Positions 7,586-15,628 of a DNA stretch of 64,000 bases are shown in pieces. The notes beneath the pieces were generated by a model. It was not told the DNA's origin, ran no database searches, and saw only the letters and a list, made by a program, of their open reading frames with translations. A program made the translations under genes and the position numbers. The DNA is from Thermohalobaculum sp039027855. GTDB taxonomy: Bacteria; Pseudomonadota; Alphaproteobacteria; Rhodobacterales; Rhodobacteraceae. Each line of letters opens with the position of its first letter. Position 1 is the stretch's first letter. The stretch lies in NCBI GenBank assembly GCA_039027855.1, contig JBCCJI010000006.1:1-64000 (forward strand). Reading direction: 5' to 3'.

Positions 7586-8125
7586 TCAACTCTCGCCAGG
7601 GCCTGCGGTGCGTCGGCCAAGCCAGCGCGTGATGGCCTCTGCAAGCTCGGTATGTTCGACCATGCCGAGGTGATCGGTGATCTGCAGCTGGTCGCCATCG
7701 CTCCAGCGCAGCGTCACGGCATAGCTGACCCCGTCGCTCAGCGTCGGGGTGACGGGCATGCCGCTCCGGTCGCGCTCGGCCTTTTCGATCTTCTGGGCGC
7801 GGCCGAGGCCGCTGATATCGCCAAGCGGGCGGACGGTTTCCTCGTGCCGGCGAAGATAGGGCAGGCTGCGGATCACAGTGACGGTGCCTGCGGACCGGTC
7901 GAACAGCACCTTGCGCTCGGCCGTCGTGACCCCGGCGGCGATGGCGAGCGCTGAGACCGCGACGGCGATCCAGGCCCCCACGGCGTAGTCGGTGAGCCCG
8001 AAAACCATTTGGCTGAGCAACGCGCCGAGGATCAGAGCACCGCCGACGGCCAGGGCCACGGGGCGTGTCTTGTGCGTGCCGTTGCGGATCAGCAAGCGCT
8101 CGGTCGTATGCTCGACGATATACAT
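7586..8125 (-). CDS. Two-helix membrane protein of tandem family (copy 1)
   Basis: 179 residues, no recognised name. The layout is a short basic N-terminal strand (TTERLLIRNG), two transmembrane helices (about residues 24-43 and 50-68), then a beta-rich soluble part starting RKVLFDRSAGTVTVIRSLP and ending with a helix EAITRWLGRR. The I/VxFDRxxG start of the soluble part resembles bacterial PH-like (bPH) domains that follow a membrane hairpin. Three further genes with the same plan follow upstream at 8144, 8863 and 9332. Function unknown; a membrane-anchored bPH-like domain is my inference. Confidence 0.75.
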   Translation of the reverse strand: MYIVEHTTERLLIRNGTHKTRPVALAVGGALILGALLSQMVFGLTDYAVGAWIAVAVSALAIAAGVTTAERKVLFDRSAGTVTVIRSLPYLRRHEETVRPLGDISGLGRAQKIEKAERDRSGMPVTPTLSDGVSYAVTLRWSDGDQLQITDHLGMVEHTELAEAITRWLGRRTAGPGES

Positions 8126-8143
8126 TCTGGACCTAGGGGGGCG

Positions 8144-8731
8144 TCAGTCGTTGTCGTTCGGGCGGCGGGGCAGGAAGGCGCGGATCTTGGTCTCGACGGC
8201 GTTGACCCGGTCGATCTTCATGGGCGGAGAGATCGGCACCTTCTGTCCGCCCGCGCGTTGGCTCATGCGAAGCACCACACGGAAGTGGGGCTCGCGGTCT
8301 TTGTGGAACATGTCGTCGATATGCTCCTCATGATACCGGCGGCGATTGATGCGGGCCCGATCGCCAGCACGCTTCACCCAGTGCGGCAGGACGTCCTTTT
8401 GCCGTTCCGAGTCCGGGCCGATCAGGTCGGCGATCGGCAGCACATGCTGCGTGTGTTTGCCGATGGTCGGACGGCGGTCGACCGTGATGTGCCCCGCCTC
8501 CAGATCGAAGTCGCTGCGATAATCGGTCATGCAGCAGGCAGCGGCGGTCGCCATGCTGCCAATCAGGATCAGGACACTGCCGCTCCGGCCTTCCGGGGTC
8601 GCGCCGAGCGCGATCATCACGCCGAGGCCGATGACCATCAGACCGATGCCGAGGCCCAGTGCGATGGTCCGCCCTTTGCCCGGGTCGAAACGGAGGATAA
8701 GGCGCCGCGCCGTCTCTTCCTCGATCCGCAT
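8144..8731 (-). CDS. Two-helix membrane protein of tandem family (copy 2)
   Basis: 195 residues. It opens with ETARRLILRFDPGKGR, then two hydrophobic segments (about residues 24-44 and 52-70), then FDLEAGHITVDRRPTIGK and a charged, longer soluble tail that contains RINRRRYHEEH. It ends with a helix VNAVETKIRAFLPRRP comparable to the C-terminal helix of the other copies. The ATG at 8731 has GGAGG upstream. It lies 18 bases before copy 1, suggesting co-transcription. The most diverged of the four; no family name assigned. Confidence 0.72.
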   Translation of the reverse strand: MRIEEETARRLILRFDPGKGRTIALGLGIGLMVIGLGVMIALGATPEGRSGSVLILIGSMATAAACCMTDYRSDFDLEAGHITVDRRPTIGKHTQHVLPIADLIGPDSERQKDVLPHWVKRAGDRARINRRRYHEEHIDDMFHKDREPHFRVVLRMSQRAGGQKVPISPPMKIDRVNAVETKIRAFLPRRPNDND

Positions 8732-8862
8732 GGGCGTCCTCCGCCAAGTAAGCGGCCTTTAGCCAACCACGGGGCGCGCCGACGCGCAATGCGGGCCGTT
8801 CGGGAGGAACCCGGCGCAGGACGGCGGTCTGAGGCCTCGGTCCATCGGCCTTCGGTGCCCGC

Positions 8863-9342
8863 TCAGGCCTGCCGGTCGCCGATCGGGCGGGTCAGCCAGT
8901 CGCGGATCGCCTCCTCGGTCTCGTCGTGGCGCCCGCCGGTATAGATCGAGGTGAGCGGCCAGATCCCGTCCTCGGTCTCCAGCACCAGGCGATAGGTGCG
9001 ACTGTTGTCGTTAAGGTCGCTGTCGTGGCGGATCTTGCGGATGGCGCCAAGCGGCAGGCGGTGCAGGCTTGCCCGGCCGAGGCGGTGGACGTGGTGCTCC
9101 ATCATGCCCGAGGCGCGGTCGAAGACGATGCGCTGCCAGGGGGCAAACCACCAGGCCGCGCCCAGCATGGCAAGGGCGAGCAATGCGAGGAAGACCGAGA
9201 TGGTGGCGGTCTGGTCCGCCTCGGGCGCGAGCACGGCATAAAGGCAGGCGGCAGCTCCGGCGAGTAGGGCCAGCACCACAAGGATGGGCCGGTCGCGCAG
9301 CACGAGCTGACGATCACTGCTTTCGACCACCTCAAGCGTCAT
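8863..9342 (-). CDS. Two-helix membrane protein of tandem family (copy 3)
   Basis: 159 residues from the ATG at 9342. A longer open frame exists, but its extra residues are the shadow of copy 4, and the chosen start fits the sibling proteins (MTLEVVESSDRQLVLRDRP). Two transmembrane helices (about 20-39 and 47-67) are followed by QRIVFDRASGMMEHHVHRLG and RLPLGAIRKI, then a C-terminal helix EEAIRDWLTRP. The first 11 bases overlap the end of copy 4. Function unknown. Confidence 0.75.
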   Translation of the reverse strand: MTLEVVESSDRQLVLRDRPILVVLALLAGAAACLYAVLAPEADQTATISVFLALLALAMLGAAWWFAPWQRIVFDRASGMMEHHVHRLGRASLHRLPLGAIRKIRHDSDLNDNSRTYRLVLETEDGIWPLTSIYTGGRHDETEEAIRDWLTRPIGDRQA

Positions 9343-9883
9343 GGCGATCGGTGGCTCTGTTTCCGCCTGCGGCGCCGTCGGGCGTGGCGGATGCTGTGGG
9401 CGATTGCGCGGCAACGCGCTTCCCAAGCCAGCCATTCAAACGCTCGGCCAGTGCGCTACCGCCGGCGCGTTCCGGCCGGTCGAACACGGCGTTGCGGCGG
9501 GGGCCAGTGACAAGCTGAAGGATGTCCGGGGTCGAGAAGCCGTCCTTGGTGAGGGTCGATTTCTCCTCGAACTCGAAATGGCTGTCGGGGGCGAGGGGGA
9601 AGGCCTGTTCCCGCCTGCCGGTGAGGGCGAGGGTGCTGGCATAGACGTAGCGGCCGGTGCGGTCGATCATCAGCCGGCGGCGCAGGACGAGGTTGCGCAG
9701 CATCAGCGCCGGCACGACGATGCAGATCCCCATGAGCCCCGCGAAGATCGGGCCGGCGGTGCCAAGCGCCGTCATGGCGACGACACCGACAAGCATCAGC
9801 ACGATCAAGACGGCAGCCAGCGTCTCCACTGGTCGCCATTCGATCATCACCAGCCGCTCGGGCGTTTCCTCGAACCTGCGCAC
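9332..9883 (-). CDS. Two-helix membrane protein of tandem family (copy 4)
   Basis: 183 residues. FEETPERLVMIEWRP leads into two membrane helices (about residues 22-41 and 43-63), then RRLMIDRTGRYVYASTLALT, a beta-rich part, and a terminal helix SALAERLNGWLGKR; the last ~20 residues are low complexity. It is first in a four-gene same-strand series and its stop overlaps the start of copy 3. The membrane hairpin plus FDR/IDR-type soluble domain is shared by all four. Confidence 0.75.
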   Translation of the reverse strand: MRRFEETPERLVMIEWRPVETLAAVLIVLMLVGVVAMTALGTAGPIFAGLMGICIVVPALMLRNLVLRRRLMIDRTGRYVYASTLALTGRREQAFPLAPDSHFEFEEKSTLTKDGFSTPDILQLVTGPRRNAVFDRPERAGGSALAERLNGWLGKRVAAQSPTASATPDGAAGGNRATDRHDA

Positions 9884-9965
9884 AGCCCGTCCTCCTCATG
9901 CTGAGGTCGGGCCGCGCTACCGCTGGGTCAAGACCGGCGGGTGCTGGGCACGCGCAACCGTGTCC

Positions 9966-11174
9966 CTACGCCGTCGCCGGCGCTGCGGGGCGCCAGGCGG
10001 CCTCGCGCACTGGTAGATGCACGATGGCCGAGAAGATGCCGAGCCCGATGGCGGCATACCAGATCAGGTCGTAATTGCCGGTCGCGTCGTAGAGCCTGCC
10101 ACCGAGATAGACGCCGAGGAAGCTGCCGATCTGGTGGCTGAAGAACACGATCCCGTAGAGCGTGCCGAGGGCGCGTGCGCCGAACATCGACGCCACGAGC
10201 GCGGTGGTCAGCGGCACCGTGGAGAGCCAGAGCACACCGATGGCGAGCGAGAAGATCACCACCGAGACCGGTGTGATCGGCAGCGCGATGAAGACCAGGA
10301 TCACGACCGCACGGAGCGCATAGATGCCCGACAGCACATACGGTTTGGGGTAGCTCGCGCCGAGGCGACCGGCCACCAGCGTGCCGCCCACATTGGCAAG
10401 CCCGATCAGCGCCAGCGAGGTGGCGCCGAGGGTCAGGGAATTGCAGGCCTCGGCCACGAAGTTCGGCAGATGCGCCGCCATGAAGGCCACGTGGAAGCCG
10501 CAGACGAAAAAGCCTAGCGCCAGCAGGATGTAGCTCGGATGGCGGAGCGCCCGGCCGAGCATGGTGGACAGCGCGACCTCGGCCTCGGTCGTTGTGGGGC
10601 CGGCCGCGCTGCGCGGCACGAGGTGCGGGATGCAGAGCGCCATGGGCAGCAGCAGCACGCCCATGACGAACAGCGTCGTCTGCCAGCCATAGGCGACCGT
10701 CAGCCAGCCGGCGAAAAGCGGCATCGCCACCTGCCCGAAGGCGCCCAGGGCGGATGTCAGCCCCATGGCCATGGAGCGCCGCTCCTCGGGCACCGCGCGG
10801 CCGACGACCGAGAGCACGATGCCGAAGGCGGTGCCTGCGATCCCCATGCCGACGAACAGCCCCGCGCCCAGATGCTGCATCCAGGGCAGGGTGCCGAAGG
10901 CCGAAAGCGCCATGCCGACGAGGTAGAGCCCAAGACCGAGCCAAAGCGCCACGCGGTCGCCATAGCGGTCGGCAATCGCGCCGAATACCGGCTGTGCCGC
11001 GCCCCAGACCATGTTCTGGATCGCCAGCGCCAGCGACATGGTGGCGAGCGGCCAGCCAAACTCGCTCGATATCGGCTCCAGCACCACGCCGAAGATCGAG
11101 CGGATGCCGAAGGACAGGCCCACGACCGCGGCGCCGGCGAGGATGATGCTGGTGGTTGGATCGATGCGGCGCAT
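9966..11174 (-). CDS. Major facilitator superfamily transporter
   Basis: 402 residues from the ATG at 11174 (GAGTGAG upstream); the frame runs further 5' but only from there does the first helix begin. About 12 hydrophobic segments are visible with the cytoplasmic loop GAIADRYGDRVALWLG between helices 2 and 3, the MFS motif A equivalent, and VGRAVPEERRSMAMGLTSA after helix 4. The central loop (PRSAAGPTTTEAEV) separates the two halves. Proteins of this type include oxalate/formate-like and monocarboxylate exporters, but the substrate is not deducible. It reads away from the gene at 12174 on the same strand. Confidence 0.9.
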   Translation of the reverse strand: MRRIDPTTSIILAGAAVVGLSFGIRSIFGVVLEPISSEFGWPLATMSLALAIQNMVWGAAQPVFGAIADRYGDRVALWLGLGLYLVGMALSAFGTLPWMQHLGAGLFVGMGIAGTAFGIVLSVVGRAVPEERRSMAMGLTSALGAFGQVAMPLFAGWLTVAYGWQTTLFVMGVLLLPMALCIPHLVPRSAAGPTTTEAEVALSTMLGRALRHPSYILLALGFFVCGFHVAFMAAHLPNFVAEACNSLTLGATSLALIGLANVGGTLVAGRLGASYPKPYVLSGIYALRAVVILVFIALPITPVSVVIFSLAIGVLWLSTVPLTTALVASMFGARALGTLYGIVFFSHQIGSFLGVYLGGRLYDATGNYDLIWYAAIGLGIFSAIVHLPVREAAWRPAAPATA

Positions 11175-11340
11175 GGGGCTCACTCGCAGGCTGGGATAAG
11201 ACCATAAAGTCTGCCCGTCAGCGCCATTGGTCAAACGCGTTTTCTTGACGCCTCGCACAAGCAAACCTGATGGCGGATCCCCGGATGGCGGCGCCTGGGT
11301 GCCAAAGGGGGTCTCCCTGCGGGCAGGCCGGTACGGCGGA

Positions 11341-12174
11341 TCACGCCGCCTGCGCCCAGCTTTGCAGTTCGCGGGTGATGATCACGTCGTATCTCTTGCC
11401 CCCGGTGCGACGCTGGATGCGCCAGTGCACCTCGTTCTCCTTGTTGCTCTTGGGGTAGTCGAGGATGTCGAAGACCTCGGTCGTGATGAAGTCCTTGCTG
11501 GACCCCTGATGCGTCATCCAGAAGCTACGGCCGTATTCGGCCCAGCAGTCGATCACGCCGATGTGCGCCTTGTTGCCGGGATTGGGGCGCACCTCCCACT
11601 TATCCGAGCCGGCCTTTGGGCGGGCCCAAAGCACCGCGTTGTCGTATCGGATATCGGCCGAGGACATCGCGACGCCGCCGATCTGCTTGTATTTTGGGAT
11701 GTAATATTGCGCATCCTGGAAGGTGCCGAGGGCGCAGTAATACGCATTGGCAAAACCGACACAGTCCATTCCGAAGGTCTTGCCGACCCAGTCTTTCAGG
11801 TCGTGCGGTTTCACATGGCCGCATTCGACTGCCATCCGGGCGATCATCGAGATCTCCTCCGGCATGCCCTGGCCATAGAAGCAGAGCTGCACCCGCTTGG
11901 AATTCGACGTCAGCCAGTCGTATTCGAGATAGCGGCCGCGGGCGTCGTAGTATTTCTTCGCTCGCCAGCGGAACTTCCAGAACAGCTTGTTCCGATCACC
12001 GGTGTAACCGGACATGTAGCGCCAGACGGTGACGGTGATCTTTTGGCCGGTATGCAGGATGACCGGCATCTTGTGATAATACTCCTTAAACTGAAAGGGA
12101 TAGAGATTATCACTATAATTAAAGTGGGGGTATCTGATGATATCCAGCACGGGATGGGCGTTAAAGCTCGCCAT
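11341..12174 (-). CDS. Orphan protein with NlpC/P60-like Cys/His signature
   Basis: 277 residues from the ATG at 12174; a longer frame exists without a better start. I do not recognise a named family. The middle carries GMDCVGFANAYY (Cys138) and, 66 residues on, NKAHIGVIDCW (His204). This order and context (DCxGF...; HIG) match the catalytic Cys and His of papain-like NlpC/P60 or CHAP cell-wall amidases. No signal peptide is visible. The protein is rich in Tyr, Lys, Asn and Phe and its DNA is less GC-rich than its neighbours (an AT-rich run near 12085-12125), so it may be acquired. Enzyme activity is inference only. Confidence 0.7.
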   Translation of the reverse strand: MASFNAHPVLDIIRYPHFNYSDNLYPFQFKEYYHKMPVILHTGQKITVTVWRYMSGYTGDRNKLFWKFRWRAKKYYDARGRYLEYDWLTSNSKRVQLCFYGQGMPEEISMIARMAVECGHVKPHDLKDWVGKTFGMDCVGFANAYYCALGTFQDAQYYIPKYKQIGGVAMSSADIRYDNAVLWARPKAGSDKWEVRPNPGNKAHIGVIDCWAEYGRSFWMTHQGSSKDFITTEVFDILDYPKSNKENEVHWRIQRRTGGKRYDVIITRELQSWAQAA

Positions 12175-12494
12175 GGGGGCTCCTCGATTTCTGATTGGTG
12201 GCCGCGGCTTCCACGCTGCGGCCTCGTTGGGTGCGCTGCAGGTATGCAGATGGCCGGCCGGGCCTGTGTCGCAGGTCACTGCTGCGGTTGTTTTTGGGTG
12301 GCTGACCCGCCGAGGACCCGCTCAATAACCCCCTGAATGATGCCGTCGATGATCCCAATGACCGGGCAAAACCCGGCCGCGGCGGGGCGCGTGGCAGCAG
12401 GCGCTCCGGCCACCACGGCGGATCTCAGACCTCAGGATGGTTGCGCGCCTTTGGCCGGGCGTCCTAAGCCTCGTGCAGTCGGACGGAGGAGGCC
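12175..12494. other. Divergent intergenic region before zapE
   Basis: 320 bp between the orphan gene on minus and zapE on plus. Both genes start here, so it should hold promoters for each. I see no gene, repeat or clear operator; GGAGGAGG at about 12485-12492 is the zapE ribosome site. Confidence 0.5.
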
Positions 12495-13649
12495 ATGGCC
12501 GCCGAGGCAGCCCCGCAGCGTGCAGCGACCGCCGGCCCCGCCTTGGGACCGATGCAGCGCTATCGCCGACTGGTGGCCGAGGGCGCGATCAAGCCCGATC
12601 CGGCGCAGCGCGCGGCCGTTGAGAAGCTGCATGTGCTGCATCTGCGCCTGGCCGACTACCGCCCCGCCAGCGGCAAGCGCGTCGCACGCGGCTGGTTCGG
12701 CTTCGGCCGCGGTGCGCCCCACCGGATGGTCGCGCTCACGGGGCTCTACCTCTACGGCGATGTCGGGCGCGGCAAGTCGATGCTGATGGATCTGTTCTTC
12801 GACAGCGCCACCATCCGGCCGCGCCGCCGGGTGCATTTCCACGCCTTCATGCGAGAGATCCACGCCGGTGTGCACCTGGCGCGCGAAAGCAGCGTGAGCG
12901 ACCCAATCGCCAGCGTCGCCGATGAGGTGGCGGAGGGCGCCACGCTGCTCTGCTTCGACGAATTCCAGGTGGCCGACATCACCGATGCAATGATCCTCGG
13001 CCGGTTGTTCGAGGCACTCTTCGAGCGCGGCGTCGTCGTCGTCGCTACCTCGAACCGACCGCCCGACGATCTTTATGCCAACGGCTGGAACCGCGACCAG
13101 TTCCTCCCCTTCATCGCGCTGCTGAAAGAACGGGTGGATGTGGTGGAACTGACGAGCGACACCGATTACCGGCGCGGACGGGCGGGCGACAGCCGGTATT
13201 TCTCGCCGCTCGGTGCGGCGTCGCGGGCCGCGATGGACCAGGGTTGGGCGGCGGAAATGGCGGCGGTCGGCAACGGTGCCGCCGCCGCGCTGAACTTCAC
13301 CGTGCAGGGGCGCGAGGTGACGGTGGAGCATGCCTCGGGCCGGGTCGGACGCTCGGGCTTCACCGCGCTCTGCGAGCGGCCCCTGGGGGCGGGGGACTAT
13401 TTGGAGATCGCGCGCCGCTTCGATGCCTTCCTGATCGACGATGTGCCCGCGATGACGCGCAATGAGGCCAATGCCGCCAAGCGCTTCGTGACGCTAATCG
13501 ACGCGCTCTACGAGGCGCGCGTCAGGCTCTGGATCTCGGCCGATGCGCCGCCCGACACGCTGTATGTCACGGGCGACGGCAGCTTCGAATTCGCACGCAC
13601 CGCCTCACGGCTGGAGGAAATGACGGTCACGGGAGCGACGTCAGCTTAA
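12495..13649 (+). CDS. zapE: Cell division ATPase ZapE (AFG1-like)
   Basis: 384-residue AFG1/ZapE family AAA-type ATPase, linked in bacteria to constriction of the Z-ring and in mitochondria to respiratory-complex quality control. Seen: GLYLYGDVGRGKSMLMDLFF (Walker A), HFHAFMREIH, LLCFDEFQVADITDAMIL (Walker B), VVATSNRPPDDLYANG (sensor 1) and LWISADAPPDTLY near the end. A strong ribosome site precedes the ATG. In related genomes this gene lies close to the mdh/sdh genes, consistent with its place here. Confidence 0.93.
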   Translation: MAAEAAPQRAATAGPALGPMQRYRRLVAEGAIKPDPAQRAAVEKLHVLHLRLADYRPASGKRVARGWFGFGRGAPHRMVALTGLYLYGDVGRGKSMLMDLFFDSATIRPRRRVHFHAFMREIHAGVHLARESSVSDPIASVADEVAEGATLLCFDEFQVADITDAMILGRLFEALFERGVVVVATSNRPPDDLYANGWNRDQFLPFIALLKERVDVVELTSDTDYRRGRAGDSRYFSPLGAASRAAMDQGWAAEMAAVGNGAAAALNFTVQGREVTVEHASGRVGRSGFTALCERPLGAGDYLEIARRFDAFLIDDVPAMTRNEANAAKRFVTLIDALYEARVRLWISADAPPDTLYVTGDGSFEFARTASRLEEMTVTGATSA

Positions 13650-13728
13650 GCGTCGGCTGAGCGGACGTTGCTGACATTCGTCTTGAGGCGACGAAGGTCT
13701 GCTACAGGCACTGTCGGACGCTGTCATT

Positions 13729-14175
13729 TCACGCCAACGTGTCACCTGTTCCGGCAATCAATCGACGCAACATTGAAGCGAACTGGTCCATCTCTTCGTC
13801 TTCGCAACGGTCGCCGAACAGATAACCTGCTCGCTTCGAGAACGTGGCAAGCGCTTCAGACAGTTTTGCTCGCCCGGCAGTCGTGGCTACCACGAAGACC
13901 AGCCGCGCGTCGCGCTGATCGACCTCCCGGTCAATCAGGCCGACCTTTTCCATTGGCACGGCCATCCGCGTGATCGTGGATGCACTGACATGCATCCGTC
14001 TCGCTAAATCAACTCGGGGCAGTCTGTTGGCCGCTGAGCGCTCAAGATGAAGCAGCAGCAGGAACTCGTTCACGGATATGCCGTGAATGGCCGAAAACTC
14101 GCCACTGAGCCCTGCCCGGAAGTCATCAGCGACCTGAAGCAGGCGCAGCGCATTGGTTGTATACACATCAGTCAT
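13729..14175 (-). CDS. MarR-family transcriptional regulator
   Basis: 148 residues with the winged-helix layout: LLLLHLERSAANRLPRVDLA, ARRMHVSASTITRMAVPMEK (recognition helix), VGLIDREVDQRDARLVFVVA (wing) and a C-terminal dimer helix. MarR proteins repress nearby genes and release DNA on binding a small ligand. It is divergent from the membrane-protein gene at 14262 with an 86-bp shared promoter region that contains inverted repeats. Its base composition is lower in GC than the flanking core genes, suggesting transfer. Confidence 0.88.
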   Translation of the reverse strand: MTDVYTTNALRLLQVADDFRAGLSGEFSAIHGISVNEFLLLLHLERSAANRLPRVDLARRMHVSASTITRMAVPMEKVGLIDREVDQRDARLVFVVATTAGRAKLSEALATFSKRAGYLFGDRCEDEEMDQFASMLRRLIAGTGDTLA

Positions 14176-14187
14176 GCAGGACGCCTA

Positions 14188-14221
14188 TTGCGAATCGCCT
14201 GCGAGTGCAAGCATATCGCAA
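14188..14221. promoter_or_regulatory. Inverted repeat in MarR/membrane-gene promoter region
   Basis: TTGCGA at 14188-14193 and its reverse complement TCGCAA at 14216-14221, with a 22-bp spacer, lie between the divergent start codons at 14175 and 14262. MarR regulators commonly bind such palindromes in the shared promoter of the gene they control. Binding here is inferred from position and symmetry only. Confidence 0.4.
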
Positions 14222-14261
14222 CATATAGCAAGCGACTTGCCGGCACCAAAGGGACACTCTG

Positions 14262-14699
14262 ATGGACTTCGAGACTATCTTCTCAATCGCCGGTCTTATT
14301 GCAGTGTTCGGATGGTTAAGTCTGCTCGTCTCACCACTCGTTCCGAGATGGTCGGACTGGATCGCAGGAATGGGCCTGCCGATTATCTTATCCTTGGGCT
14401 ACGTCTTTCTGCTGATCATACCCGCCTCCGGCACTGCGGGCGGCTTTGGTACGCTCGCTGATGTGATGGAGTTGTTCTCATATGAACAAGCCGCACTCGC
14501 TGGCTGGCTTCACTTTCTCGCTTTTGACCTCTTCATCGGCGCATGGGTCTGTCGCACAGCCCGGGCGGAAAGCATGAGCTTCTGGCTCGTGGCTCCGTGC
14601 CTGCCCGTGGTCTTTCTGTTTGGGCCTGCGGGGCTCCTAGCGTTTCAAGTGATGCGCGCCATTCGCGGTAGAACCACACGTGCGTCAACAGCTGCGTAA
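14262..14699 (+). CDS. ABA4-like membrane protein (DUF4281)
   Basis: 145 residues with four hydrophobic segments. AALAGWLHFLAFDLFIGAWV and the C-terminal LFGPAGLLAFQVMRAI resemble the ABA4-like family (named for a plant neoxanthin-synthesis protein; the bacterial role is unclear). It is divergent from the MarR gene and is likely its target. Both genes are lower in GC than sdhB and zapE on either side, which points to a small acquired unit between core genes. Confidence 0.7.
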   Translation: MDFETIFSIAGLIAVFGWLSLLVSPLVPRWSDWIAGMGLPIILSLGYVFLLIIPASGTAGGFGTLADVMELFSYEQAALAGWLHFLAFDLFIGAWVCRTARAESMSFWLVAPCLPVVFLFGPAGLLAFQVMRAIRGRTTRASTAA

Positions 14700-14797
14700 G
14701 CCGTCATTCGCGTAAGCTGCAACATCAGCTACTTTGGGCTCTTTCCGGTCGTTCGCTTCTCCGAATGCTACCACTCCGGCGGTGGCAAGCGGTACCG

Positions 14798-15574
14798 TCA
14801 GATCTGGCGTTCGACCATCATCTTCTTGATCTGCGCGATCGCCTTGGCCGGGTTCAGGCCCTTGGGGCAGGTGGAGGTGCAGTTCATGATGGTGTGGCAG
14901 CGGTAGAGCTTGAAGGGGTCCTCCAGCGCGTCGAGACGCTCGCCCGTCGCCTCGTCGCGGCTGTCGATGATCCAGCGATAGGCGTGCAGCAGGGTCGCCG
15001 GCCCCAGGTAGCGATCGCCGTTCCACCAGTAGCTGGGGCAGGAGGTCGAGCAGCAGGCGCACATCACGCATTCATAAAGCCCGTCGAGCTTCTCGCGTTG
15101 CTCCGGGCTCTGCTGCCATTCGCGCTCGGGCTGGGGCGTCTCGGTCTCAAGCCAGGGGCGGATCGAGGCGTGCTGCGCGTACCAATGCGTGAGATCCGGG
15201 ATCAGGTCCTTGACCACCGGCATATGCGGCAGCGGGTAGATCTTCACGGTGCCCTTGATCTCGTCCATGCCCTTCAGGCAGGCGAGCGTGTTGGTCCCGT
15301 CGATGTTCATCGCGCAGGAGCCGCAGATCCCCTCGCGACAGGACCGGCGGAAGGTCAGCGTCGGGTCGATCTTGTTCTTGATGTAGATGATCGCGTCGAG
15401 GATCATCGGACCGCAGTCGTCGAGATCGACGAAATAGGTGTCGACGCGCGGATTGTCCGGCGTGTCGGGGTCCCAGCGATAGATCTGGAACTCGCGGAGG
15501 TTGGTGCCCTCCGGCTTGGGCCAGCTGCGGCCCTTCATGATCTTCGAGTTCTTGGGCAGCGTGAACTCGGCCAT
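14798..15574 (-). CDS. sdhB: Succinate dehydrogenase iron-sulfur subunit
   Basis: 258 residues from the ATG at 15574. SdhB carries electrons from the flavoprotein to ubiquinone through three clusters. [2Fe-2S] ligands: C79, C84, C87, C99 (CREGICGSC...LAC). [4Fe-4S]/[3Fe-4S] ligands: C169, C172, C175, C179 (ECVMCACCSTSC) and C226, C232, C236 (RCHTIMNCTSTC). All expected ligands are present. It is separated from sdhA by about 3.7 kb of unrelated genes, unlike the usual compact sdhCDAB operon. Confidence 0.97.
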   Translation of the reverse strand: MAEFTLPKNSKIMKGRSWPKPEGTNLREFQIYRWDPDTPDNPRVDTYFVDLDDCGPMILDAIIYIKNKIDPTLTFRRSCREGICGSCAMNIDGTNTLACLKGMDEIKGTVKIYPLPHMPVVKDLIPDLTHWYAQHASIRPWLETETPQPEREWQQSPEQREKLDGLYECVMCACCSTSCPSYWWNGDRYLGPATLLHAYRWIIDSRDEATGERLDALEDPFKLYRCHTIMNCTSTCPKGLNPAKAIAQIKKMMVERQI

Positions 15575-15628
15575 CGGTCGTCTCCTTCGCCGCTGTCCCG
15601 CAGGGATGCGGAACGGCGTCATCCGCTA

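Noticed and set aside
9928..11205. 425-codon minus-strand frame overlapping the MFS gene
   Set aside because: The other frame encodes a full 12-helix MFS protein; this one lacks hydrophobic helices.
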